Shown: positions 31,814 to 40,779, numbered from the stretch's first letter. The stretch is 50,351 nt of DNA from Gemmatimonadota bacterium (GCA_007126575.1 SLBA01000043.1:1-50351), one strand, 5' to 3'. A program made the numbers and translations. Notes: generated from the sequence alone by a model not told the origin.

Positions 31814-33121
31814 TCAGTTGCCGCCCTCGAGCTGCCGGAGCTTCTCGGAGTAGCGATCGTAGAACTCGCGGTGCGCATCCACCAGGTCGATGTCCCGACC
31901 CTCGATGAACGCACGCTCGATGATGCTGGAATACTCGAGGGGGTGTCCGGTGGTGATCAGGAGGGTGGCGTCCTTGCCCACCGTGAGCGAGCCCACGCGG
32001 TCGTCGATCCCCACGATCTCGGCCACGTCGATGGTCACCGATCGAAGCGCCTGCTCGGGCGAAAGGCCATAGGCCATGGCCACCCCGGCCTCCCAGGGAA
32101 GCCGGTTCGAATAGGGTGCGCTCGTGCCCCCCACGATCCCGAAGCGCACACCGGCGTCGGCCAGGCGCGCGGGAAGGTTGTAGCGATCATCGTACGGGGC
32201 CCAGTCACGGTTCGGAGACGTCTGAACCGAGGTGAGGAGCACGGGGATGTCGTTCTCGACGAGCAGGTCGGCCACGAACTCGGAATCGGCCCCTCCCATC
32301 AGAATCATCTCCAAACCCTCTTCGTTGGCCCACTCCACCGCGTCGCGGATCCGGTCGGGCTGGCTCTCGCTCACGATGACCGGGATCTCGCCGTCGAATA
32401 CGGGGCGCATGGCCTCCCATCGGGCGTCGAAGTTCACCGCCGGCCCCTGTCCGGCATCGGCGGCGTCGGCGGCGGTCTTGTAGGCACGGGCACGGGCAAA
32501 GGCCTCGCGGATCTCCTGCACCCCGTTGCGATACTGGTTGTCCCCCCCACCCGGCCAGTTGACCATGAGTGCGACCTCTCCGCGGAGCGTCATCTGCTCA
32601 AAGGTCCAGCCGTCCAGGTTCAGGGCGGCGGCGAGCCCCGAGATGCGCCCGCCACTGGGGGTGACCAGCGTCACCAGCGCCCCGGAATTGCGGGTCGTGC
32701 CGATGTGCCGGCTCTCGGGATGGACGGCGACCTGCGCCCGCATGTTGGGGTTGATGTCGCCGTACTCGTTGGTGTCGATGGTCACGTCCCAGCCCCCGAT
32801 CTCGAAGAGCCCCACGTGGCTGTTGCCATTGATCAGCCCCGGGTAGACGTGCAGTCCGCCGATGTCGATCTGCTCGGCGCCCGACGGGATGGACACGTCG
32901 GTGCCCATGGCGGTGATGCGGCCGTCCTCGAAGACGAGGGTCCCGTTCTCGATGACCCCGTCGGTGACGGTGTGAAGGGTTCCCCCGACCAGAGCGATGG
33001 GGCCGCTCTGCGGGGCCGCCGGCACCTGGGCATGGAGCCCGGGCGCGGCGAACAGGATCAGGAGTGCCAGGGCCAGCCCCGGGACTCCCGCTCTCTTGAG
33101 GCGTTTCATGTGTGTCGTCAT
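31814..33121 (-). CDS. exported amidohydrolase-like protein with an altered metal motif
   Basis: This 435-residue protein has a signal peptide (hydrophobic core 14-30, ending LHAQ) and an amidohydrolase composite domain: the N-terminal strands PIALVGGTLHTVTDGVIENG, and the C-terminal GIDDRVGSLTVGKDATLLIT typical of the family. In active members the first strand ends GxxDxHxH; here it reads PGLINGNSHVGL, with N98 instead of Asp and N100 instead of the first His, so only H102 of the pair remains. The usual late catalytic Asp region reads FGIVGGTSAPYSNRLPW and has no clear equivalent. It is likely inactive or uses metal differently, perhaps as a partner subunit of the adjacent double-domain amidohydrolase, which ends 17 bases upstream. 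GGGAG supports the start. Confidence 0.85.
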   Translation of the reverse strand: MTTHMKRLKRAGVPGLALALLILFAAPGLHAQVPAAPQSGPIALVGGTLHTVTDGVIENGTLVFEDGRITAMGTDVSIPSGAEQIDIGGLHVYPGLINGNSHVGLFEIGGWDVTIDTNEYGDINPNMRAQVAVHPESRHIGTTRNSGALVTLVTPSGGRISGLAAALNLDGWTFEQMTLRGEVALMVNWPGGGDNQYRNGVQEIREAFARARAYKTAADAADAGQGPAVNFDARWEAMRPVFDGEIPVIVSESQPDRIRDAVEWANEEGLEMILMGGADSEFVADLLVENDIPVLLTSVQTSPNRDWAPYDDRYNLPARLADAGVRFGIVGGTSAPYSNRLPWEAGVAMAYGLSPEQALRSVTIDVAEIVGIDDRVGSLTVGKDATLLITTGHPLEYSSIIERAFIEGRDIDLVDAHREFYDRYSEKLRQLEGGN

Positions 33122-33138
33122 GTCAGATCTCCCGGGTC

Positions 33139-35961
33139 TCAGCGTCCGTCACGGACCTGCTGGATGAGCTCGTCGCGGAGTCGCTGCACCTCGATCCGGT
33201 GTTCGCGGTCCTCCTCGAGGTCGAAGTACTTCCGTCCGTCGATCCATGTCTGCTCGGGCGTGGTCATGGCCGAAAGCGGATGGTCACGCCAGATCACGAA
33301 GTCGGCATCCTTTCCGACCTCGAGCGAGCCGACTCGATCGTCGATCCCCAGCAGCTGGGCGGTGGCGTTCGTGATGAGGCTCATGGCCTCTTCCTCGGAC
33401 ACTCCGGTCCGGAGCATCTTGGCCGCCTCCCAGTTCATGCGGGCCGCGATCTGGCTGTTGTCCGAGTGGAGCGAGGTCACGACCCCGGCATCCAGGAGCC
33501 CCCGAACGTTATAGAGCGACGCGTTGTACGCCTCGATCTTGAAGCCGGACCAGTCGCTCCACACCACCGCCCCGGCGCCGTGCGCCGCCAACTCCGGTGC
33601 GACCCGATAGGCCTCGACCCCGTGGTGGAAGGCCTTGACCTGCATGTCGAGCTCCTCGGCCAGGCGCATCAGCATCAGGATCTCGTCCTGCCGGTAGCTG
33701 TGCGACTGGATGCTGATCTCCCCATTCTTGATCCCGAGGAGGGCCTCCATCCGGTAATCCCGGCGCGGGGGCATTCCCTCGCCGGTGGCCTCCCACGCAT
33801 CCCAGCCCCGCTGGTAATCCTCGGCCTGCCGGAAGTGGTCGAGAATGATCTGCTCGACTCCCTGTCGGGTGTTCGGATAGCGGTTCGGGTTCCGGGTGAC
33901 GTTCTCGCCCAGCGCGAACTTCACGGTGCTCGGCGCGCCCTCCATCTTGAGCTCCTCGGGCGATGCCCCCCAGCGCATCTTCACGACCTGGTTCTGGCCG
34001 CCGATCGGGTTGGCCGATCCGTGCATGACGTGCGCGGTGGTCAGCCCTCCGGCCATCTGCCGGTACATCCAGATGTTATTGGCGCTGATGACGTCGCCGA
34101 TCCGCACCTCGGGAACGATGGCGCTTCCGCCTTCGTTCACTCCACCACTCAGCCCGGAGTGGAGGTGGGCATCGATGAGCCCCGGGGTGACGTGCCTGCC
34201 TTCGGCCTCGATGATGGTGGCGCCGGCCGGCGCGTCGAGGTTCTGCCCCACCTCGGCGACCTGACCGTTGCTCACCAAAAGGTCACCATTCTCGATGATG
34301 CCCTGAGACCCCTGGGTCCAGAGGGTGGCTCCCCGCACCAGCACATGCTCCGGCTGATCCGGAATGCCCGGTCGGCCGAAGTCCATGAGCGGGTAGATCA
34401 GGTCGTCGAACCGAGCCGAAGGACGCGGCAGGATCGGAAGCGTCCCGACCGTCTCGAGCTGGTCACTGGTGACGAACTCCACACCACCGGCGCGGTCCTG
34501 GTCCCCGTTCTCGTGGTCGTGGCCATGGTCGTGCGTGTCTCCACCGGCCGCATCATGCCCGTGCTCCAGCAGCACCGGAAGTGCCTGAATGGAGGGCGGC
34601 CCACGACGGGCCTCGGGCAGGTCGGCGGCGGCGCGGATCTGGCTCCCGCCGTCGAGCACGTTGGCCCCGCCGACCAGGAAGCGGGCACCGTCCACCCAGG
34701 TCTCGAGGACCTCGGTGTCGGCCCCGAACAGGTCCCCGTCGGTGACCACCAGGTTCGCGACCTTGCCGGCCTCGACGGTGCCGTGGCTGCTCTCGACCCC
34801 CAGGAAGGAGGCCGGGGTCGTGGTTAGCGCGCCCAGCGCCGTGTCACGGTCCAGGCCGTGCTCGACCGCGGCGCGCAGGTTCGGCAGGAAGTCGTCGACG
34901 TCGTCGAGCCCTGCGGTGGTCAGGGCGAACTGCACCCCGGCGTCGGCCAGGCGTCCCGGATTCTCGGGGGCGTGTCGCCAGTGCAGGAGCTGTCCGACGC
35001 TGACGTTCAACGCCGACTCCTCGTCATCGCCCACGTCCGGAGCCCCGGGGAAGTTCAGGGGAAGGATCACGGGAAGGCCCGTGGCCACCACCTGATCCAG
35101 GAGCCGGTATTCGGCCCCACTGCCCCGGATCCAGAGATTGACCGGGAATTCGTCGGCGAAGCTCGCGGCCCGCAGGAACTCCTCTTCGTCACGCGCTTCG
35201 ATCAGGAGCGGCTGGCGTCCCTCGACCACATCCTCGAGCGCCGCCAGCGCGCGGTTCGTTTCAGGTCGCATCATCCCCTGGGGGTTCGACCCGTACCGGC
35301 TCTGTGCGTCGCGGTACCACTCGGCGTCGGAGAGGGTCTGGCGCACGAAGACCATTCCGCCCATCGCCGAGGTCGGATACGACGCGCCCACCGAGGTATC
35401 GCGCGTGAGCCCCAGCCCCTGCGCCACCCCGGCCCGGACCACCTGCTGTCGGGCGGTCTCGCCCCCGAGACTCACCAGCGCACCCGACCCGCGGAACATG
35501 CCCAGTTCGGGCATGGACAGGGCGGCGGTGAAGCCCTGCGAGCGCATTTCTCCCGCAAGTCCGCCGTCAGGCGCGTACTCCGCCGCGGCATCAATGAACG
35601 AGCGAACCTGGGGGTTCCAGTTCACGGGTCCCCGCTCGTCCTCGTCCACGGGCTCTTCCCGCTGCCCGATGTGCGAGTAGGCATCGATGAATCCCGCATA
35701 GATCGTGCGGCCCGCCATGTCGCGAACCACGGCGTCGGCCGGCGGTGTGACATTGGACCCGACGGACTCGATCACCCCGTCACGGATGACCAGGGTGGCG
35801 TTGTTGATCACGTTTCCGGGGGCCACCACTACGGTGGCGCCGGTAAGCGCGTGGATGCCCGGCGTGCTGTCGCGAAGCCCCTGCACCGGTTCGGTCTGCG
35901 AGAAGACCTCGGCGGGGAGCAGCGTCAGCAGCGCCAGAAGGAGCGGAAGCCTTAGCTTCAT
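33139..35961 (-). CDS. exported tandem double-domain amidohydrolase with a His-rich linker
   Basis: The 940-residue protein has a signal peptide (MKLRLPLLLALLTLLPAEVF) and two amidohydrolase domains. Domain 1 (about 35-450) has GRTIYAGFIDAYSHIGQ, where the usual HxH is Y95-S-H97, and ends FLGVESSHGTVEAGKVANLV. Domain 2 (about 525-940) keeps GRHVTPGLIDAHLHSGL with H599 and H601, IQSHSYRQDEILML, VKAFHHGVEAYRVAPEL, the likely catalytic Asp in VTSLHSDNSQIA, and LLGIDDRVGSLEVGKDADFV. Thus only domain 2 looks catalytic. Between them is a linker with six histidines (467, 469, 477, 479, 481, 483; core THDHGHDHENGD) that could bind or deliver zinc. AGGAGG supports ATG 35961. It precedes the 31814 gene in one operon. 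Substrate is probably a small cyclic amide, peptide-like or imidazolone compound; not determined. Confidence 0.9.
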   Translation of the reverse strand: MKLRLPLLLALLTLLPAEVFSQTEPVQGLRDSTPGIHALTGATVVVAPGNVINNATLVIRDGVIESVGSNVTPPADAVVRDMAGRTIYAGFIDAYSHIGQREEPVDEDERGPVNWNPQVRSFIDAAAEYAPDGGLAGEMRSQGFTAALSMPELGMFRGSGALVSLGGETARQQVVRAGVAQGLGLTRDTSVGASYPTSAMGGMVFVRQTLSDAEWYRDAQSRYGSNPQGMMRPETNRALAALEDVVEGRQPLLIEARDEEEFLRAASFADEFPVNLWIRGSGAEYRLLDQVVATGLPVILPLNFPGAPDVGDDEESALNVSVGQLLHWRHAPENPGRLADAGVQFALTTAGLDDVDDFLPNLRAAVEHGLDRDTALGALTTTPASFLGVESSHGTVEAGKVANLVVTDGDLFGADTEVLETWVDGARFLVGGANVLDGGSQIRAAADLPEARRGPPSIQALPVLLEHGHDAAGGDTHDHGHDHENGDQDRAGGVEFVTSDQLETVGTLPILPRPSARFDDLIYPLMDFGRPGIPDQPEHVLVRGATLWTQGSQGIIENGDLLVSNGQVAEVGQNLDAPAGATIIEAEGRHVTPGLIDAHLHSGLSGGVNEGGSAIVPEVRIGDVISANNIWMYRQMAGGLTTAHVMHGSANPIGGQNQVVKMRWGASPEELKMEGAPSTVKFALGENVTRNPNRYPNTRQGVEQIILDHFRQAEDYQRGWDAWEATGEGMPPRRDYRMEALLGIKNGEISIQSHSYRQDEILMLMRLAEELDMQVKAFHHGVEAYRVAPELAAHGAGAVVWSDWSGFKIEAYNASLYNVRGLLDAGVVTSLHSDNSQIAARMNWEAAKMLRTGVSEEEAMSLITNATAQLLGIDDRVGSLEVGKDADFVIWRDHPLSAMTTPEQTWIDGRKYFDLEEDREHRIEVQRLRDELIQQVRDGR

Positions 35962-36237
35962 GATGCCTCCTGAACGTTGTCGAAGCGTGACATCGGTACG
36001 GGACCGATATGGATCTGTGGCTGAGTCGTTTAGAAATACGGCCCCGCCGGGGTTCGCGCAAACCGCCGGAAGACCGTGGTCGACCGGATGGGAGAGCGGT
36101 GGCCGGGGGTGTGGTCCGATCCCGCATGGGCCGGGCGAGTGCGGCGGGGTGACCGGCGTCCGGTGGCACGAAACGGATCCAACCCTCACATTTGAACGCT
36201 GACCCCTTCCCAATCCAGATCATTCCGAGAGGCATCC
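35962..36237. promoter_or_regulatory. divergent promoter region of the two amidohydrolase transcription units
   Basis: The 276 bases separate the start of the tandem amidohydrolase (minus) from that of the YtcJ-like amidohydrolase (plus). The AT-richest part, around 36018-36045, is the likely promoter centre. I could not assign specific boxes with confidence. Any shared regulator of the three amidohydrolase genes would be expected to bind here. Confidence 0.35.
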
Positions 36238-38046
36238 ATGGCACGTCGTACATCGGCACGTCGGACCCCGAACGGTCGCACGTCGACCGCAGCCCTCGCC
36301 CCTGGGGCTTCCCTCCTGCGACACCTGCCCCTTCTGGCGGTGCTCGTTTTCCTCATCGGCACCACCGCATGCCAGGAGACCGATCCGGCGCCGGCGCCCG
36401 ACGATGTCGCGGATCTCGTCCTCGTGGGCGGGAAGGTCGCGACGGTCGATCCCGCACTCGGCGAGGTCGAGGCCGTCGCGGTCCGGGGAAACCGCATCGC
36501 CGCCGTGGGCACCGACGCCGAGATCCGTGCGATGATCGGTGACGACACCGAGGTCGTCGAGCTCGACGGCCGTCTCGTGATCCCGGGCTTCATCGAGGGG
36601 CATGGGCACTTCATGGGGCTGGGCGAGGCCCGCCTGACCCTCGACCTTATGGAGACGACGAGCTGGGAGCAGGTCGTCGCCATGGTCGAGGAGGCCGCCG
36701 CGGAGGCCGCGCCCGGCGAGTGGATCACGGGACGCGGCTGGCATCAGGAGCGATGGGACCCCGCGCCCGAGAACACCTTCGATGGCGTTCCCACACACCA
36801 CGCGATGAGTGCGGTGAGCCCGGACAACCCAGTGCTCCTGACGCACGCGAGCGGCCACGGGAGCTTCGCGAACGCCGCAGCGCTCGACGAGTCGGGGATC
36901 ACGGCCGATACCCCCGACCCCAGCGGCGGGGTGATCGTGCGCGATGCCGAGGGCGAGCCCACGGGCTTCCTCAGGCAGGCCGCCCAGAACCTGGCCCGGT
37001 CGGCGCACAGCCGCTTCCAGGAAGGGATGACCCCCGAGGAGCGCGAGGAGCGTGCGCTGCGCCAGGTGGAGCTCGCCGGCGAGGAAGCCCTCCTGCACGG
37101 GATCACGTCATTTCATGATGCGGGCTCCAATTTCGCCACCATCGAGCGGTTCCGGAGGCTCGCCGACGAGGGTGCGCTCCCCGTGCGGCTGTATGTCGCC
37201 GTGAGCGGGGAATCCCTCTCTTCGATGCGCGAGGGGCTGGCTGAGCATCGGGTGGTGAACCATGGCGGGCACTTCCTGACCGTACGCGCGGTGAAGGGCC
37301 GGGCCGATGGCGCTCTGGGCACCCACGGTGCGTGGCTCCTTGAGCCCTACGCCGACATGCCGGACACCGAGGGGCTTCCCCAGACCGATCCCGAGGACCT
37401 TCAGGCCCAGGCCCAGGTGGCCTTCGACAACGACTACCAGTTCAACACCCACGCGATCGGGGATCGCGGCAATCGTGAGACGCTGAACATCTACGAGACC
37501 GTGCTTTCGGCGAACGGGCGGGTGGTCCCCGACCACCGGTGGCGGATCGAGCACGCCCAGCACCTGGACCCGGATGACATCCCACGCTTCGCCGAGCTCG
37601 GCGTGATCGCCTCGATGCAGGCGATTCACGGCACCTCGGACGCCCCCTGGATCGAGCCCCGGCTGGGCGAGGAACGGGCCCGGACCGGCGCCTACGTCTG
37701 GCGCTCCCTGATCGACTCCGGGGCGACGATCTGCAACGGGACCGACGTGCCCGTCGAGCCGATCTCGCCCATCGCCTCGTACTACTCCTCGGTGTCCCGG
37801 ATGACCCGCGACGGGGAGCGGTTCTTCCCCGAGCAGGCCATGTCCCGTGCCGAGGCGCTCGAGAGCTACACCATCAACTGTGCCTTTGCGGGCTTCCACG
37901 AGGACGATCTGGGCACCCTGACGCCGGGCAAGCTGGCGGATCTTGTGGTTCTGGACCGTGACATCCTGACGGTCGAGGAGGCCGACATCCCGAACACGCA
38001 GGTGGACCTGACGATCGTCGACGGCGAGGTGCGCTTCCGGCGCTGA
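36238..38046 (+). CDS. exported YtcJ-like amidohydrolase (amidohydrolase family 3)
   Basis: The 602-residue protein has an Arg-rich N-terminus, a hydrophobic segment LPLLAVLVFLIGTTAC and a plausible lipobox cysteine at 45, so it is probably a lipoprotein. The catalytic domain has family-3 hallmarks: LVLVGGKVATVDPALGEVEA, VIPGFIEGHGHFMGLGEARL (intact HxH), GRGWHQERWD, HHAMSAVSPDNPVLLTHASG, HGITSFHDAGSNFATIERF, KGRADGALGTHGAWLLEPYA, NTHAIGDRGNRETL, RWRIEHAQHLDPDD and a final TPGKLADLVVLDRDILTVEE. YtcJ-like enzymes are metal-dependent hydrolases of N-acyl amino compounds or formamides. Here all metal-binding positions that can be placed are present. It is transcribed divergently from the two amidohydrolase genes with altered motifs and is followed by a strong GC hairpin. 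Confidence 0.9.
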   Translation: MARRTSARRTPNGRTSTAALAPGASLLRHLPLLAVLVFLIGTTACQETDPAPAPDDVADLVLVGGKVATVDPALGEVEAVAVRGNRIAAVGTDAEIRAMIGDDTEVVELDGRLVIPGFIEGHGHFMGLGEARLTLDLMETTSWEQVVAMVEEAAAEAAPGEWITGRGWHQERWDPAPENTFDGVPTHHAMSAVSPDNPVLLTHASGHGSFANAAALDESGITADTPDPSGGVIVRDAEGEPTGFLRQAAQNLARSAHSRFQEGMTPEEREERALRQVELAGEEALLHGITSFHDAGSNFATIERFRRLADEGALPVRLYVAVSGESLSSMREGLAEHRVVNHGGHFLTVRAVKGRADGALGTHGAWLLEPYADMPDTEGLPQTDPEDLQAQAQVAFDNDYQFNTHAIGDRGNRETLNIYETVLSANGRVVPDHRWRIEHAQHLDPDDIPRFAELGVIASMQAIHGTSDAPWIEPRLGEERARTGAYVWRSLIDSGATICNGTDVPVEPISPIASYYSSVSRMTRDGERFFPEQAMSRAEALESYTINCAFAGFHEDDLGTLTPGKLADLVVLDRDILTVEEADIPNTQVDLTIVDGEVRFRR

Positions 38047-38065
38047 AGGATCGGCGTGAGAAGTG

Positions 38066-38099
38066 GGGGGCGGCGTCCGCAGCCGGGACCGCCGCCCCC
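38066..38099. terminator. GC-rich hairpin between convergent amidohydrolase and DUF1648 genes
   Basis: GGGGGCGGCGTCC (38066-38078) pairs with GGACCGCCGCCCCC (38086-38099) with a single bulged base and a 7-base loop. The predicted stem is very stable, placed in the 56-base gap between convergent genes, so it can stop transcription from both sides. There is no T-run. Confidence 0.6.
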
Positions 38100-38102
38100 G
38101 CC

Positions 38103-38651
38103 TCACCCCGTGAGGCCTTCCTCCTGAAGCTTCCTTCGGATCATCCTCCGCACGGCCAGGACTTCGAAGATCGGCAGTACCAGCACCACCACCAGGACCG
38201 TGTAGAGGGCGTACCGGGTGACCAGAGAGGCCGGGGACTCGGGATTGTGCGCGCCGAAGAAGATCATGAGGAGCACGCTCCCGTAGATCAACAGCGTGCC
38301 CGTGTTCATCAGCCCGAGGAACCGGTTCATCCGCCGGAGCACCCGCACCTTCCGCTCCCTCGGGAGCTGATGAAAACGATCCTTGTACGGCACGTTCAGG
38401 AGGGTGGAGTCCGGGTCGTTGATCAGGAATCGCTGGAAGAGGTGGACCTTGCCGAACGAGATCGCGAAGATCGCCACGATCAGTACCCACATCCCGGGGT
38501 TTCGCTCTGCCCAGCGGGTGGGTGTGCCGGCCAGGTCGAAGTGCACGGGGTAGCGCTCCGGCATGTGCATCCAGAGCACGACGGCCAGGACCAGGACGGC
38601 GACGAAGAGCGCCGAGTTGAGCCTGAAGGTCGGGCTATGGACGAGATTCAT
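38103..38651 (-). CDS. DUF1648 membrane protein
   Basis: The 182-residue protein has four membrane segments: ALFVAVLVLAVVLWMHMP (about 14-31), MWVLIVAIFAISFGKVHLF, LLIYGSVLLMIFFGAH, and LYTVLVVVLVLPIFEVLAVR. The first is followed by PERYPVHFDLAGTPTRWAERN, the typical DUF1648 phrase (P-x-HF-x-x-x-G-x-x-x-RW) found in many small membrane proteins and in SdpI-like immunity proteins. A basic cytoplasmic loop (KDRFHQLPRERKVRVLRRMN) lies between helices two and three. SdpI protects Bacillus from a toxin, but DUF1648 is widespread and no toxin gene is adjacent, so function remains open. Confidence 0.85.
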   Translation of the reverse strand: MNLVHSPTFRLNSALFVAVLVLAVVLWMHMPERYPVHFDLAGTPTRWAERNPGMWVLIVAIFAISFGKVHLFQRFLINDPDSTLLNVPYKDRFHQLPRERKVRVLRRMNRFLGLMNTGTLLIYGSVLLMIFFGAHNPESPASLVTRYALYTVLVVVLVLPIFEVLAVRRMIRRKLQEEGLTG

Positions 38652-38845
38652 GGCGACCAGTTCGCGATCGGGTGTGAAGACGGGGAGCCGCAGCTTCAGT
38701 GGGCGACGGACCTGTGGGCCCTCGCATGTGCCCCGGCACTCCCTATCATACGGAGCAATCGACCTCGACCTTCGATCGGAACCTCGAGCACCGACCGTCG
38801 ACCGGCCGCGCGAACTTGTCCGCTCCGATCCGGGTAGGTGTTCAC

Positions 38846-39469
38846 ATGACTCCCGACACCCTCAGACCCGACTGGATGCGACCCGAAGCACTTCGGGCAC
38901 TGCTTGAGCCGTACCCGGGACCGCAGGCTGACCCCGAGGCCCGACCCGGAGGCTGGCTGGCCGCCGTCGCCCTCGTTCTCCGGCCGGTGCGCTCCGGGAC
39001 CGAGCTGCTCATCATTCGCCGTGCCGTCGACGAGCGCGACCCCTGGTCCGGACACATGGCGCTTCCCGGGGGCCGAAAGGACCCGACCGACGACTCGCTC
39101 CTCGGCACCGCCATCCGCGAGACCCGCGAAGAGGTGGGGCTGGACCTGGAGCGCTCCGGAACCCGCCTGGGACGCCTCGAACCGATGGCACCGGCGAGCC
39201 CCACGCTGCCTCCCCTGACCATCGTGCCCTTCGTCTTCGGGGTCGAGCCCGACACTTCGGCGATGATCGCGTCGCCCGAGGTGGCCAATCTGCATTGGGT
39301 TTCGATCGCCCACCTCCGAGATAACCGAAACCGAACTCAGTTTATGTTTACACGAGGTTCGATCAACCGCCGCTTCCCCGCGATCGAAGTCGACGGGCAA
39401 CCCATATGGGGACTCACGCATCGAATACTGGAAGACTTCCTCGGACGATTACCGGACTCCGGAACGTGA
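38846..39469 (+). CDS. Nudix hydrolase, CoA pyrophosphatase-like
   Basis: The 207-residue protein has the arrangement of the NudL/CoAse group: WLAAVALVLRPVRSGTELLI, then IIRRAVDERDPWSGHMALPG, which resembles the UPF0035 signature LLxxRxxxLxxHxGxxxFPGG. The Nudix box follows as GGRKDPTDDSLLGTAIRETREEVGL, one residue longer than the standard box and with Asp where the first Glu usually stands. The REtxEE core is intact. Such enzymes split CoA and acyl-CoA to phosphopantetheine and 3',5'-ADP. ATG 38846 with GGTAGG upstream is the chosen start. GTGA at its end overlaps the start of the following propeller lipoprotein gene, a surprising pair of a cytosolic and an exported protein. Confidence 0.88.
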   Translation: MTPDTLRPDWMRPEALRALLEPYPGPQADPEARPGGWLAAVALVLRPVRSGTELLIIRRAVDERDPWSGHMALPGGRKDPTDDSLLGTAIRETREEVGLDLERSGTRLGRLEPMAPASPTLPPLTIVPFVFGVEPDTSAMIASPEVANLHWVSIAHLRDNRNRTQFMFTRGSINRRFPAIEVDGQPIWGLTHRILEDFLGRLPDSGT

Positions 39470-40779
39470 CTCCACTACGACACGCTGCTCTCACACTCGC
39501 CGCCCTGCTCGGGCTCCTCACACTCACCGGCTGCGGAGATGAGCGTGCGCCCGGTGACGTCACCGGGTCCTGGAGCTCCGAGGAGGAGCAGCGAGGCGAC
39601 ACCACGATCGTGCGGACCCTTTCGGGGAGCGTGTGGGGCGACACCATGACCCTTGTGCCCGAGCTCGTGATCGGCGAGCTCGACGGCGATGCCCCCTATG
39701 TCTTCGGCCTCGTGACCGCCATCGACGTGGACTCCGAGGGGCGAATGTACGTCGCCGACCGGCAGGCTTCGGAAATCCGGGTATTCGACCGCGACGGCCG
39801 TTTCCTTCGCGTCATCGGAAGCCGGGGGGACGGGCCCGGCGAGTACCAGCAGCCCGACCACCTCCGCATCACCTCGAACGACGAAATCGTGGTGAGGGAT
39901 CAACAGGGAGGTCGATTCGTGGTCTTCTCGACCTCCGGCGAGTACCTGCGGTCCTGGCGACTCAGCGGAAACTTCTTCACCTCGCAGCCCTTCCACCTGG
40001 ACACCCGGGATCGGATCTACAACCCCGACCTGCGCTTCGACCTCCCGATGGAATCGCTCGACCGGCAGATTCTGGTCCAGATCGATCCGGCCACGGGACA
40101 GGTGCTCGACACCCTTACCCCGCCCCGAACCGAAGGGGACCCCGGCTGGGTGGAACTTCGCATCGAAGACGGCGACAACCGGATGGTCTCGCGCTCCAAT
40201 GTCCCCTTCATCCCGACCGGCATCGCCACCCTGACCCCCGCGGGGGGAACGCTCCGGGGGCTCGGAAGCCGGTATGCGCTGCATCTCGAGCGCCCCGACG
40301 GCACCGTGCTCGCGATCGAGCGCACGGTGCAGCCGGTCCCCGTGCGTCCCGCCGAGGGCGCCGCGGCCCGACAGCGGATCGAGGAGGGCTTTCGGGCCCA
40401 GGATGCCTCCTGGCGCTGGAACGGCCCGCAGATTCCCGACGTGAAGCCGCCCTTCCGGTGGGCCGGCGTGGGCCGCGACGGGACGCTCTGGGTGCAGCGG
40501 TACACCTCCGCACGCGAGATCGAGAACCCGGACCACGACCCGTCGAACCCGGCGCCCTCGCAACCCCGAACCCTCTGGGAGGAGAGGAACGTGATGGATG
40601 TCTTCGATCCGGAGGGGCGATACCTGGGCCCGATCGAGATGCCCTCGGGCTTCTCGCCCCAGCAGGGGGGAATCCTCACGTCCGACGAGCTGGTCGTCAT
40701 GATCCCGCACGAGCTCGGCTACCACCAGGTGGTCCGCTACCGCGTGGCACCCCGGTCCGACGGGAGCTCGGGCGAGTAG
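39466..40779 (+). CDS. six-bladed beta-propeller lipoprotein
   Basis: The 437-residue lipoprotein has a hydrophobic segment LTLAALLGLLTL and lipobox LTGC with C23, then an acidic linker. Propeller repeats follow: VFGLVTAIDVDSEGRMYVAD, RQASEIRVFDRDGRFLRVIG, SRGDGPGEYQQPDHLRITSN, DEIVVRDQQGGRFVVFSTSG, EYLRSWRLSG, and late blades GVGRDGTLWVQRYTS and VMDVFDPEGRYLGPIEMPSG. The GDGPGEY phrase is the hallmark of the Gemmatimonadota/Bacteroidota propeller family also seen at 391. There is no catalytic signature. The GTG start (39466) overlaps the Nudix stop by 4 bases. Anchoring in the outer membrane or facing the periplasm is likely. The role is probably binding of a ligand or protein. Confidence 0.87.
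   Translation: MTPLRHAALTLAALLGLLTLTGCGDERAPGDVTGSWSSEEEQRGDTTIVRTLSGSVWGDTMTLVPELVIGELDGDAPYVFGLVTAIDVDSEGRMYVADRQASEIRVFDRDGRFLRVIGSRGDGPGEYQQPDHLRITSNDEIVVRDQQGGRFVVFSTSGEYLRSWRLSGNFFTSQPFHLDTRDRIYNPDLRFDLPMESLDRQILVQIDPATGQVLDTLTPPRTEGDPGWVELRIEDGDNRMVSRSNVPFIPTGIATLTPAGGTLRGLGSRYALHLERPDGTVLAIERTVQPVPVRPAEGAAARQRIEEGFRAQDASWRWNGPQIPDVKPPFRWAGVGRDGTLWVQRYTSAREIENPDHDPSNPAPSQPRTLWEERNVMDVFDPEGRYLGPIEMPSGFSPQQGGILTSDELVVMIPHELGYHQVVRYRVAPRSDGSSGE

Noticed and set aside
38103-38651. An SdpI-type toxin immunity gene
   Set aside because: Only the DUF1648 phrase is shared; there is no adjacent toxin or SdpR-like regulator.
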